Made by a program: the position numbers and the translations under genes
The notes under the pieces: generated by a model
Database searches by the model: none
Seen by the model: only the letters and a program-made list of their open reading frames with translations
What the model was told of the DNA's origin: nothing
In this document: positions 1 through 7,956 of the stretch, in pieces
Position numbering within the stretch: position 1 is the stretch's first letter
How the letters are laid out: each line of letters begins with the position of its first letter
NCBI RefSeq assembly: GCF_900112355.1
Contig: NZ_FOLM01000006.1
Span: forward strand, 62,001-126,000
Direction of reading: 5' to 3'
DNA: 64,000 nucleotides
Source of the DNA: Streptomyces aidingensis
Lineage (GTDB): Bacteria; Actinomycetota; Actinomycetes; Streptomycetales; Streptomycetaceae

Positions 1-19
1 ACGCCATCGAGGAGCGCCC

Positions 20-655
20 ATGACCCCCGCCGCGAGCCCCGCGCCCGTGCCCGGTCCCGGTCCGGCTTTCCGGACCGTGCACCCGATCGAGGAGGAGTCC
101 TACCGGATTCTGCGGTCCCGGCTGGACACCTCCGCGCTGCCCCCGCTGACCCGGGCGGTGACCGAGCGGGTGATCCACGCCAGCGCCGATCTCGCCTATG
201 CCACCGACCTGGTGACGGACGAGGACGCGCTGCGTGCCGCGCACACCGCCCTGCACCGGGACGGCGTCCCGGTGGTGACCGACGTCGCCATGGTGGCCGC
301 CGGCATCACCCGCCGCCCCGCCGTCTGCCGGCTCGCCGAGGCAGCCGCCGACCCGGCCGCCGGCCTGACCCGCAGCGCGCACGCGGTGCGGCTGGCGCTG
401 GCCGAGACCGGACCCGGCGCGGTCTGGGTCATCGGCTGTGCGCCGACCGCGCTGCTGGAACTGCTCGCACTGGCCGCCGCGGCCCGCCCGGCCCTGGTGG
501 TGGGTCTGCCGGTGGGCTTTGTCGGCGCCGCGGAGAGCAAGGCGGCGCTGCGTGCCGCCGGGCTGCCGGCCGTCAGCAACATGTCCGAGAAGGGGGGTTC
601 GGCGGTGGCCGCCGCCGCCGTCAACGCCCTGCTGTACACCGAGGAGATTCCGTGA
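20..655 (+). CDS. cobH: precorrin-8X methylmutase
   Basis: This cytoplasmic enzyme of cobalamin (corrin) synthesis moves the C-11 methyl group to C-12, turning precorrin-8X into hydrogenobyrinate (CbiC is the anaerobic counterpart). The 211-residue product has the usual family length. It shows the N-terminal HPIEEESYRILRSRLD segment, the catalytic-His region RVIHASAD, and the conserved C-terminal stretch GLPVGFVGAAESK followed by a Gly/Ala-rich end. A GGAGCGCCC-like site precedes the ATG. Its stop overlaps the start of cbiX by 4 nt, so the two are translationally coupled. An upstream part of the operon probably lies outside the window. CobH and CbiC cannot be told apart from this gene alone. 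Confidence 0.93.
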   Translation: MTPAASPAPVPGPGPAFRTVHPIEEESYRILRSRLDTSALPPLTRAVTERVIHASADLAYATDLVTDEDALRAAHTALHRDGVPVVTDVAMVAAGITRRPAVCRLAEAAADPAAGLTRSAHAVRLALAETGPGAVWVIGCAPTALLELLALAAAARPALVVGLPVGFVGAAESKAALRAAGLPAVSNMSEKGGSAVAAAAVNALLYTEEIP

Positions 656-1629
656 CAACCCCGCCCGCCCTGCTCATCGCCGGCCATGGCACCCGGGACA
701 CCGGCGGCGCCGAGGCGTTCCGCGCGTTTGTGCGCGAGGTGGCCCGCCGCAACCCCGGCCTGCCGGTCGCGGGCGGTTTCATCGAGCTCTCCCCGCCGCC
801 GCTGACCGAGGCGGTGGCCGCCCTGGCCGCCGAGGGCGTGCGCCGGTTCGCGGCGGTGCCGCTGATGCTGGTGGCCGCCGGACATGCCAAGGGCGACATC
901 CCGGCGGCGCTGGCCCGGGAGCGGCAGCGGCACCCGGGGATCTCCTGCGCCTACGGGCGTCCGCTCGGACCGCACCCGGATCTGCTGCGGGTGCTGGACC
1001 GCCGGCTGGACGAGGCGCTGGGCGTCGCGGATGCCGGCGGGGCCGAGCGCCGCTCCGCCCGGGCGGAGACCACCGTGCTGCTGGTCGGGCGCGGCTCCAC
1101 CGACCCGGACGCCAACTCCGAGGTGTTCAAGGCCGCCCGGCTGCTGTGGGAGGGCCGCGGTCTGGCGGGCGTGGAGACGGCCTTTGTCTCGCTGGCCGCG
1201 CCCGATGTGCCGGCCGGGCTGGAGCGCTGCCGGACGCTGGGCGCGCGGCGGATCGTGGTGCTGCCGTACTTCCTCTTCACCGGGGTGCTGCCGGACCGGG
1301 TGCGGGACCAGGCGGCCCGCTGGGCGGCGGACCACCCGGGGACCGAGGTGCGCACGGCCGGCGTCATCGGCCCCACCGACGAGCTGGCGTCTCTGGTGCT
1401 GGCCCGCTACCGGGAGGCGCTGACCGGCGACATCCGGATGAACTGCGACGCCTGCGTCTACCGGGTGGCGCTGCCGGGCTTCGAGGACCGGGTGGGCGCC
1501 CCGCAGCAGCCGCATCACCACCCGGACGACCCGGCTCATTCCCACGCGCATTCCCACGCGCACTCGCACTCCCCCACCCATCCCCGCACACCCCAGAACG
1601 CCCATGACGACCATGCACACACCCACTGA
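652..1629 (+). CDS. cbiX: CbiX-type sirohydrochlorin chelatase with His-rich tail
   Basis: This is a class II chelatase that inserts Co2+ (or Fe2+) into sirohydrochlorin. Two CbiX-like halves are visible: the first has the AGHGTRD motif near residue 10, and the second has LLVGRGSTDPDAN near residue 144, where the metal-binding His of the first half is replaced by Arg. A Cys pair (NCDACVYR) near residue 264 resembles the Cys motif of Fe-S-containing CbiX proteins. The last ~50 residues are strongly His-rich, encoded partly by a 12-bp tandem repeat around 1539-1572. Such tails are thought to hold the metal. The 325-residue length fits the long, tandem form. It is coupled to cobH upstream and its end overlaps cobC. 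Confidence 0.9.
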   Translation: MTTPPALLIAGHGTRDTGGAEAFRAFVREVARRNPGLPVAGGFIELSPPPLTEAVAALAAEGVRRFAAVPLMLVAAGHAKGDIPAALARERQRHPGISCAYGRPLGPHPDLLRVLDRRLDEALGVADAGGAERRSARAETTVLLVGRGSTDPDANSEVFKAARLLWEGRGLAGVETAFVSLAAPDVPAGLERCRTLGARRIVVLPYFLFTGVLPDRVRDQAARWAADHPGTEVRTAGVIGPTDELASLVLARYREALTGDIRMNCDACVYRVALPGFEDRVGAPQQPHHHPDDPAHSHAHSHAHSHSPTHPRTPQNAHDDHAHTH

Positions 1630-2677
1630 CGGCGGACACGATCTGCGGCATCACGGCGACGCCGAGCTGCGGGAGGCCGGGCCCGGGCTGACCGACCTGG
1701 CGGTGAACGTCCGGGCCGGCACCCCGCCGGAGTGGCTGCGGGAACGTATCGCCGGCTCGCTCACCGGCCTGGCCGCCTACCCGGACGGCCGGGCGGCCCG
1801 CGCCGCGGTGGCCCGGCGGCACGGCCTGCCGCCGGACCATGTGCTGCTGACGGCCGGCGCGGCCGAGGCGTTCGTGCTGCTGGCCCGGGCCCTTCCGGCC
1901 GCCCGGCCGCTGGTGGTGCACCCGCAGTTCACCGAGCCGGAGGCGGCGCTGCGCGACGCCGGGCACCGGGTCGGCCGGCTGCTGCTGCCGGCCGCCGGCG
2001 GCTTCCGGCTGGACCCGGCCGCGGTTCCCGCCGACGCGGACCTGGTGGTGCTGGGCAATCCGACCAATCCGACCTCGGTGCTGCACCCGGCCGAGGCGGT
2101 CGCCGCCCTGGCCCGGCCGGGCCGGACGGTGGTGGTGGACGAGGCGTTCATCGACGCGGTGCCCGGCGAGGCCGAGTCCCTGGCGTCCGCGGTGGGCCGG
2201 GTGCCGGGGCTGGTGGTGCTGCGCAGCCTGACCAAGACCTGGGGCCTGGCCGGGCTGCGGGTCGGCTATGTGCTGGCCGGCCCGGAAACGATCGGCGCGC
2301 TGCGGCGGGCCCAGCCGCTGTGGCCGGTCTCCACGCCGGCGCTGGCCGCCGCCGAGGCGTGCTCCGGTCCCCGGGCGCTGGCCGAGGCGGCGGCCGCCGC
2401 CCGGGCGGTGGCCGCGGACCGCCGTCATCTGCTCGGCAGGCTGGCCGCCTTCGGCGAACTGCGCGATGCCACGCCCGAGCCCCGGGGCCCGTTCGTCCTG
2501 GTCCGCTGTGCCCGGCCGGCCGGGCCGCTGCGGCTGCGGCTGCGCGAACTGGGCTTTGCGGTGCGGCGCGGTGATACCTTCCCCGGGCTGGACGGCCACT
2601 GGCTGCGGCTGGCGGTCCGCGACCGCCGCACCACCGACGCCTTCGCCGACGCGCTGACCGCCGCCGGTCTGGTCTGA
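1604..2677 (+). CDS. cobC: CobC/Rv2231c-type PLP aminotransferase-fold protein
   Basis: This is a fold-type I PLP enzyme related to L-threonine-O-3-phosphate decarboxylase (CobD) and histidinol-phosphate aminotransferase. It probably supplies the aminopropanol arm of cobalamin. The nucleotide-binding NPTNPTS motif is near residue 150. The PLP Lys lies in LRSLTKTWGLAGLRVGY near residue 210, and conserved Arg/Asp residues follow. The 357-residue length is normal. The ATG at 1604 overlaps the end of cbiX by 26 nt; an in-frame ATG at 1613 is an alternative. Naming in the family is inconsistent: CobC in actinomycetes, CobD in enterics. The PLP fold is certain; the exact reaction is inferred from its place in the cob operon. 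Confidence 0.86.
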   Translation: MTTMHTPTDGGHDLRHHGDAELREAGPGLTDLAVNVRAGTPPEWLRERIAGSLTGLAAYPDGRAARAAVARRHGLPPDHVLLTAGAAEAFVLLARALPAARPLVVHPQFTEPEAALRDAGHRVGRLLLPAAGGFRLDPAAVPADADLVVLGNPTNPTSVLHPAEAVAALARPGRTVVVDEAFIDAVPGEAESLASAVGRVPGLVVLRSLTKTWGLAGLRVGYVLAGPETIGALRRAQPLWPVSTPALAAAEACSGPRALAEAAAAARAVAADRRHLLGRLAAFGELRDATPEPRGPFVLVRCARPAGPLRLRLRELGFAVRRGDTFPGLDGHWLRLAVRDRRTTDAFADALTAAGLV

Positions 2678-2841
2678 CGTGTCGCCGCCGGTGCCGGACG
2701 GCGCACAGCTCACCGGGGCGGGCCCGGCACCGTGCGAGGACACCGGGCAGCGACAAAGCGTGTTTTGAGGGACAAAAAGGTACAGTGCGTGCCCAGCGCC
2801 GCACCCCACCTCGTCCCCGGCACGCAAAGGAAATCGGACCA

Positions 2842-4002
2842 TTGGGAGATCACACTCCGTCCGGCGACTCCGCCGACGACAGGCTGGACCGGATCATCGA
2901 CGAGGTGGTGGCCCCCGCCGCCGAGGAGGTGGACCGGGCCGGCCGCTTCCCTCGGGAGTCCGTCGACGCCCTGGCCCGCGCGGGCGTCCTCGGCATGACG
3001 GTCGGCCCCGACGCCGGCGGGCAGGGCGCGCCCGTCGCCGACGCCGCCCGGGTGGTCGAACGGCTGGCGGGCGCCTGCGGCTCCACCGCCATGGTGGTGC
3101 TGATGCACTACGCCGCCACCGCGGTCCTCGACGCCCATGGGCCCGGTGAGATCCGGCGGGCCGTCGCCAAGGGCGCCCATCTGTCCACCCTCGCCTTCTC
3201 CGAGTCCGGCTCCGGCAGCCACTTCTGGGCCCCCCTGTCCACCGCCGTCGCACTGCCCGGCGGCCGGATCCGGCTGGACGCCGACAAGTCCTGGGTCACC
3301 TCGGCCGCCGAGGCGGACAGCCTGGTGTGGTCCAGCCGCCCGCTGGACCCCGGCACCGGCGGCGCCATGACCCTGTGGCTGGTGCCCGGCGACTGCCCCG
3401 GCCTGCGGGCCGGGGCCGCGTTCGACGGTTTCGGCCTGCGCGGCAACGGCTCGGTCCCGGTGACCGCCCGCGAGGTGACCGTGCCCGCCACGGCCCGGCT
3501 CGGTGCGGACGGCGCCGGACTGGACATCGCGCTGGCCACCGCGCTGCCCTGCTTCCTGGTGCTGAGCGCCGCGTTCGCCCTCGGCGTGATGGAGTCGCTG
3601 CTGACCGCCGCCGCCGGCCGGCTCACCGGCACCCGCCCGGCCCATCCCGGCCGGAGCCAGGCCGGCCGGTCCCTCACCCGCGACGCGTTCGCCCGGCTGC
3701 GGCTGCGCGCCGACACCACGCGGGCGTTCCTCAACGACACCCTGGCCACGCTCGGCGAGGGCCGCCCGGACGCGACGCTGCGGGTGCTCCAGGTGAAGGC
3801 CGTGGCCGCCGAGGCCGCGGCCGAGGTCGGCGACGGCGTGATGCGGCTGTGCGGCGGCTCCGCCTTCCGCCGCGGACTCGGCGTGGAGCGCCGGTTCCGC
3901 GACGCCCTGGCCTCCCGGGTGATGGCACCCACCACCGAAGCCCTGTACGACTTCACGGCCCGCGCCGCACTGGGCCTCCCCCTCCTCCCGGAGCCGGCAT
4001 GA
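2842..4002 (+). CDS. acyl-CoA dehydrogenase-fold flavoprotein
   Basis: This protein has the acyl-CoA dehydrogenase fold: an N-terminal helical domain, a middle beta domain with LAFSESGSGS and KSWVTSAAEAD (flavin-site regions), and a C-terminal helical bundle with LQVKAVAAEAAAEVGDGVMRLCGGSAFRRG. I chose the TTG at 2842 because AAAGGA sits ten bases upstream; an in-frame ATG at 2785 would add 19 unlikely Arg/Pro-rich residues. A TACAGT hexamer at 2781 could be a -10 box. The stop overlaps the next gene by 4 nt. No CoA-pathway gene is nearby. Flavin monooxygenases of the DszC/SfnB type share this fold, and the PhnD/SsuA-fold and diiron neighbours make an oxygenase or desulfurisation role as likely as beta-oxidation. 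That is inference. Confidence 0.78.
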   Translation: MGDHTPSGDSADDRLDRIIDEVVAPAAEEVDRAGRFPRESVDALARAGVLGMTVGPDAGGQGAPVADAARVVERLAGACGSTAMVVLMHYAATAVLDAHGPGEIRRAVAKGAHLSTLAFSESGSGSHFWAPLSTAVALPGGRIRLDADKSWVTSAAEADSLVWSSRPLDPGTGGAMTLWLVPGDCPGLRAGAAFDGFGLRGNGSVPVTAREVTVPATARLGADGAGLDIALATALPCFLVLSAAFALGVMESLLTAAAGRLTGTRPAHPGRSQAGRSLTRDAFARLRLRADTTRAFLNDTLATLGEGRPDATLRVLQVKAVAAEAAAEVGDGVMRLCGGSAFRRGLGVERRFRDALASRVMAPTTEALYDFTARAALGLPLLPEPA

Positions 4003-4034
4003 CGGGTATGACGCGCATGACGCGTATGACAGGC
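3999..4034 (+). repeat. 9-bp tandem repeat at a gene start
   Basis: Four near-identical 9-bp units (ATGACGSGY-like, last unit ATGACAGGC) begin exactly at the start codon of the PhnD-fold gene. They encode MTGMTRMTRMTG and offer four in-frame start codons. Confidence 0.85.
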
Positions 4035-4892
4035 ACGACGGAGCCGCTGCTGCTGGGCGCGGTCGCCTACGACCCCAAGGTGGTCACCATCTGGACCGGC
4101 TTCCGGTCCTGGCTGACCGCGCGGGGCCTGCCCTTCGACTTCGTGCTCTACGCGCACTACGAGCGCCAGGCCGAGGACCTGGCGGCCGGCCGGCTGCACG
4201 CCGCCTGGCACTCCCCCCTCGCCTGGGTGCGGTCACAGCGGCTGGCCGCCGCCCAGGGCACCCCGCTGCGCCCCCTGGTGATGCGGGACACCGACCGGGA
4301 CCTGCGCTCGGTGATCGTGGTCCGGGCCGATGCCCGCCACCGCCGGCCCGCCGATCTGAAGGGCGAGACCGTCGCCACCGGCGCGGTGGACTCCCCGCAG
4401 TCCACCCTGCTGCCGCTGGCCCGGCTGCGGGAACACGGCCTGCGTCCCGGCGAGGACTTCCGCGTGCTGCGCCACGACACCGGCGTGGGCCTGCACGGGG
4501 ACCACATCGGCGGGGAGCGGGACGCCGCCCGCGCCCTGATGTCCGGCGAGGCCGCCGCCGCCTGCCTGTCCGACGCCTCCTGGCTGCTGTTCGCCCAGGA
4601 CGGCACGCTGCCGCCCGGCGCCACCCGGCCGCTGGACCGCACCGGGCCCTACGACCACTGTGTGCTGGCCGTCGGCCATGCTGCCGATCCGGACCTGGCC
4701 GACGGCCTCGGGCGCCTGCTGCGGTCCATGGACCACGCCGACCCCGAGGTGCGCCACCTGCTGGACCTGGAGGGACTGACCGCCTGGCTGCCCGGCCGCA
4801 CCGGCGGCTTCGCCGCGCTCGCCGCCGCCGTCACCGAGGCCGGCCACTACGACGAGCGGGGCCGGATCACCGCGCCGGAGTACGCGCCATGA
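3999..4892 (+). CDS. cytoplasmic PhnD/SsuA-fold substrate-binding-like protein
   Basis: The 297-residue product resembles phosphonate/phosphite-binding (PhnD, transferrin-like) proteins: LLLGAVAYDPKVVTIWTGFRSWL at the start, DLKGETVATGAVDSPQSTLLP in the middle, VGLHGDHIGGERDAARALMSGEAAAACLSD and the C-terminal lobe. It has no signal peptide or lipobox, and no ABC permease or ATPase lies nearby, so it is unlikely to be a normal transport receptor. Enzymes with this fold exist, such as DszB desulfinase and MqnA/MqnD. It overlaps both neighbours by 4 nt. A ninefold-periodic 5' end gives four in-frame ATG codons (3999, 4008, 4017, 4026); the first has GGAG about six bases upstream. The substrate is unknown. 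Confidence 0.72.
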   Translation: MTGMTRMTRMTGTTEPLLLGAVAYDPKVVTIWTGFRSWLTARGLPFDFVLYAHYERQAEDLAAGRLHAAWHSPLAWVRSQRLAAAQGTPLRPLVMRDTDRDLRSVIVVRADARHRRPADLKGETVATGAVDSPQSTLLPLARLREHGLRPGEDFRVLRHDTGVGLHGDHIGGERDAARALMSGEAAAACLSDASWLLFAQDGTLPPGATRPLDRTGPYDHCVLAVGHAADPDLADGLGRLLRSMDHADPEVRHLLDLEGLTAWLPGRTGGFAALAAAVTEAGHYDERGRITAPEYAP

Positions 4893-6127
4893 CCGGCGCG
4901 CCGGACACCGGCGGCCCCGGCGGTCCGGGCCCGGTGCTGGATCTGGCCGGGCTGGGCTTCGGGGAGGGCGCCCATCTGCTGGTGCGGCGCGCCCTGGCCG
5001 GACTGGCGCCCGGCGCCGTGCTCGGTGTGGCCGGCCACGACCCGGCGCTGCCGCTGCATCTGGCCGCCTGGTGCCGCCGCGAGGGCCACCGCATGCTGCC
5101 CGGCCCGTTCCCCGACCCGCGGGTACGGGCCGCCGTGCGGCGCCGCCCCCGGGACCGGGACACCGGCCGGCGGCACGGTGCCGAACGCGCCGGCTCCCCC
5201 GGCCCGGACGGGGTGGTCGCCCGGCCGCCCGCGCACTGGGGCCCGGCCGCCCGCGGCGCCCTGGTGGAGGCCGGCGGGCCGCCGGTGCCGTTCGACGTCG
5301 CCGACCGGGACATCGCCTGGACCGATCTGGCGCCCCGGCTGTACGCGCATGCCGCCGCCGCCCAGTGGGACCCGGCCACCGCCGTGGACTGGGCGGCGCC
5401 GTTCACCCTCCCCGACGCCGTCGAGCAGGCGGTGGTGCAGGTGATGACCTATCTGGTGGAGAACGAGCAGACCGCGCTGGTGATCCCGGCCCGGCTGCTG
5501 GCCCGGGTGCACCCGCACTTCCGCGAGGTGCTGCAACTGCTGGCCGTGCAGGCGGCCGACGAGGCGCGCCATGTGGAGGTGTTCACCCGGCGGGCGCTGC
5601 TGCGCGGCGGCCGGATGGGCACCTCCTCGGCCGGCGGGCGGGCCTCCCTGGCCTCCCTGCTCGCCGAACCGGACTTCTCCCTGGCCTTCTTTCTGCTGTC
5701 GGTGCTGGGCGAGGGCAGCTTTCTGAGCCTGCTCGGCTTTCTCGACCGGTACGCGCCCGATCCGGTGACCCGCCGGGTCGCCCGGCTGGCCCGCCGGGAC
5801 GAGGCCCGCCATGTCGCCTTCGGCGTCGCCCACCTGGCCCACCGGGCCGACCGGGATCCGGCCCTGCACGGCAGGCTGCGCGGTGCCGTGGAGCGCCGCC
5901 ACGACGCCCTGCGGGACACCGCCGGCCTCAACGACGACGTCTTCGACGCCCTGGTGGTGCTGGCCGCCGGGGCCTGGACACCGGAGGCCGTCGCCCGCGG
6001 CCACCGCGCGGTGCGGCGGCTGCGGGAGGAGATGGACGAGGGCCGCAGACACCGGCTGGCCCGCCTCGGCTTCCCCGACGACGAGGCCGCCGAGCTGTCC
6101 GCCCTGCACACCCGGAGCTTCATGTGA
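4889..6127 (+). CDS. TusA-like domain fused to ferritin-like diiron protein
   Basis: The first ~70 residues align with TusA/SirA: VLDLAGLGFGEG occupies the place of the TusA LDxxGLxCPEP motif, followed by LAPGAVLGVAGHDPA and AAWCRREGH. The catalytic Cys is replaced by Phe. From about residue 150 there is a ferritin-like four-helix region with two carboxylate/His sets: ENEQTALVIP followed by DEARHVEVF, and LGEGSFLSLL followed by DEARHVAFG. This is the pattern of a diiron oxidase/oxygenase. The 412-residue protein is the last gene of a tightly overlapping trio with the flavoprotein and the PhnD-fold protein. The diiron site is clear from sequence. The substrate and the purpose of the inactive TusA-like domain are unknown. 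Confidence 0.78.
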   Translation: MTGAPDTGGPGGPGPVLDLAGLGFGEGAHLLVRRALAGLAPGAVLGVAGHDPALPLHLAAWCRREGHRMLPGPFPDPRVRAAVRRRPRDRDTGRRHGAERAGSPGPDGVVARPPAHWGPAARGALVEAGGPPVPFDVADRDIAWTDLAPRLYAHAAAAQWDPATAVDWAAPFTLPDAVEQAVVQVMTYLVENEQTALVIPARLLARVHPHFREVLQLLAVQAADEARHVEVFTRRALLRGGRMGTSSAGGRASLASLLAEPDFSLAFFLLSVLGEGSFLSLLGFLDRYAPDPVTRRVARLARRDEARHVAFGVAHLAHRADRDPALHGRLRGAVERRHDALRDTAGLNDDVFDALVVLAAGAWTPEAVARGHRAVRRLREEMDEGRRHRLARLGFPDDEAAELSALHTRSFM

Positions 6128-6252
6128 CATGCCACGGGCCCCCGGCAGGCCGCGTCACCCGGGCGGCGCACCGCCCGGTTTGACCACCGCGTCCCGGGGC
6201 TACTCCTGACCGGCGGCGGCGCCGCACCACACCTGGACCACAGGCCGGAGAC

Positions 6253-7956
6253 ATGCCGGAACACATCACCGCAGAACCGTCACGGAGCGCCCGCCCGGCG
6301 CGCGGACAGGCCCGCGAGGACCCGGGCGGCCGGGTCCTGACGGCCGTGGACCGCCGGCTGGGCATCGCCCGGGCCGCCGGGGAGGGCCTGCGCAAGGTCT
6401 TCCCCGACCACTGGTCGTTCCTGCTCGGCGAGATCGCCCTGTACTGCTTTGTGGTCCTGCTGCTCTCCGGGACCTTCCTGGCGCTGTTCTTCGAGCCCTC
6501 CATGGCCCGGGAGCCCTACGACGGCAGCTATGTGCCGCTGCAGGGCCGGCTCACCTCCCGGGCCTACGCCTCCACGGTGAACCTCAGCTTCGACATCCGC
6601 GGCGGACTGCTGGTGCGGCAGATCCACCACTGGGCGGCCCTGGTGTTCGTCGCGGCCATCGTCTGCCATCTGCTGCGGATCTTCTTCACCGGTGCCTTCC
6701 GCCGCCCCCGGGAGGGCAACTGGACGGTGGGCGTGACGCTGCTGCTGATCGCCATCGCCGAGGGCTTCTGCGGCTACTCGCTCCCCGACGACCTGCTCTC
6801 CGGCACCGGGCTGCGCACCACCCAGGGCATCCTGCAGTCCATCCCGGTGGCCGGCACCTGGCTGACCTTCCTGGTCTTCGGCGGCGAGTTCCCCGGGCAC
6901 CAGATCATCCCGCGCCTGTACCTGGCCCATGTGCTGCTGCTGCCGGGGCTGCTGACCGCCCTGCTCACCGTGCACATCCTGCTGATCGTCAGGCTCAAGC
7001 ACACCCACTGGGCCCGCCCCGGCCGGACCAACCGCAATGTGGTGGGCAAACCCATGTTCCCGGCCTACGCCGCCAAGAGCACCGGCCTGTTCATGCTGGT
7101 GGCGGGGGTGCTGACGCTGATGGCGGCGACCATGCAGATCAACCCCGTCTGGCTGCTGGGCCCCTACCGGCCCGATCACGTGTCCACCGATGTGCAGCCG
7201 GACTGGTATCTCGGCTTCGTCGAGGGCGCGCTGCGGCTGATGCCCGGCGCCGAGACCGTGGTCCTCGGACACACCGTCATCTGGGATGTCCTGCTGCCCG
7301 GTGCCGTGCTGCCCCTGCTGCTCTTTCTCGGCATGTACGGCTACCCGTTCCTGGAGCGCCGGCTGACCGGCGACGACCGGGAGCACCATCTGTGCGACCG
7401 GCCGCGCAACCATCCGGTGCGCACCGGTTTCGGCGCGGCCGTGATCACCTTCGCGGCGGTGCTGCAACTCGGCGGCGGGCAGGACGTCATCGCCTTCGTG
7501 CTGCGGCTGGAACTGCCCGCGCTGACCTGGGTGCTGCGCATTTCGCTGGTGGTGCTGCCGGTGCTGGTCTTCCTGGTGGTGCGGCGGCTGTGCCTGGCCC
7601 TCCAGGCCAGGGACCGCCGGCGCATCCTGTACGGCGATCCCACCGGGGACGTGCGCCGCACGGCCGGCGGCGGCTACCAGGAGGCCATGGCGCGCATGTC
7701 CAACGCCGAGCACTATCTGGTGGTCACCCGGGACCTGCCGGAGCCGGTGCCGGCCGCCCCGCCCGGGGCGGGCCGGCCACGGCGGCGCGACCGGCTGCGG
7801 GCCGCCCTGAGTTCCTGGTTCGTCCGGGACCGGATCGAGCTGCCCGCCAGCGAGGCGGAACGGCGGCGGATCGCCGCCCGGCTCACCGGACCGGGCGGGG
7901 CCCGGCCCCGGAACCGGAACCGGAACCGGAACCGCAAGGAGGAGAACGACAGATGA
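6253..7956 (+). CDS. bc1-type cytochrome b subunit (QcrB-like)
   Basis: This integral membrane cytochrome b of the quinol-oxidising complex family has the two bis-His haem pairs (H-x13-H in QIHHWAALVFVAAIVCHLL, H-x14-H in LAHVLLLPGLLTALLTVH) and the actinobacterial Qo-site PDWY motif (QPDWYLGF). It has about eight or nine membrane segments in 567 residues, a long N-terminal cytoplasmic arm and a basic C-terminal tail. No Rieske protein (QcrA) or cytochrome c (QcrC) is adjacent, so it is a second, partial copy rather than the housekeeping qcrCAB set. GGAG precedes the ATG and the stop overlaps fdhB by 4 nt. The position implies electron exchange between formate dehydrogenase and the quinone pool. 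A hexamer repeat (CGGAAC x4, 7909-7932) encodes the Arg-Asn repeats at its end. Confidence 0.85.
   Translation: MPEHITAEPSRSARPARGQAREDPGGRVLTAVDRRLGIARAAGEGLRKVFPDHWSFLLGEIALYCFVVLLLSGTFLALFFEPSMAREPYDGSYVPLQGRLTSRAYASTVNLSFDIRGGLLVRQIHHWAALVFVAAIVCHLLRIFFTGAFRRPREGNWTVGVTLLLIAIAEGFCGYSLPDDLLSGTGLRTTQGILQSIPVAGTWLTFLVFGGEFPGHQIIPRLYLAHVLLLPGLLTALLTVHILLIVRLKHTHWARPGRTNRNVVGKPMFPAYAAKSTGLFMLVAGVLTLMAATMQINPVWLLGPYRPDHVSTDVQPDWYLGFVEGALRLMPGAETVVLGHTVIWDVLLPGAVLPLLLFLGMYGYPFLERRLTGDDREHHLCDRPRNHPVRTGFGAAVITFAAVLQLGGGQDVIAFVLRLELPALTWVLRISLVVLPVLVFLVVRRLCLALQARDRRRILYGDPTGDVRRTAGGGYQEAMARMSNAEHYLVVTRDLPEPVPAAPPGAGRPRRRDRLRAALSSWFVRDRIELPASEAERRRIAARLTGPGGARPRNRNRNRNRKEENDR

Noticed and set aside
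2678..2841. Cobalamin riboswitch near the cob genes
   Set aside because: No B12-box or matching fold was seen in the gap; the region only has short inverted repeats and a weak -10 candidate.
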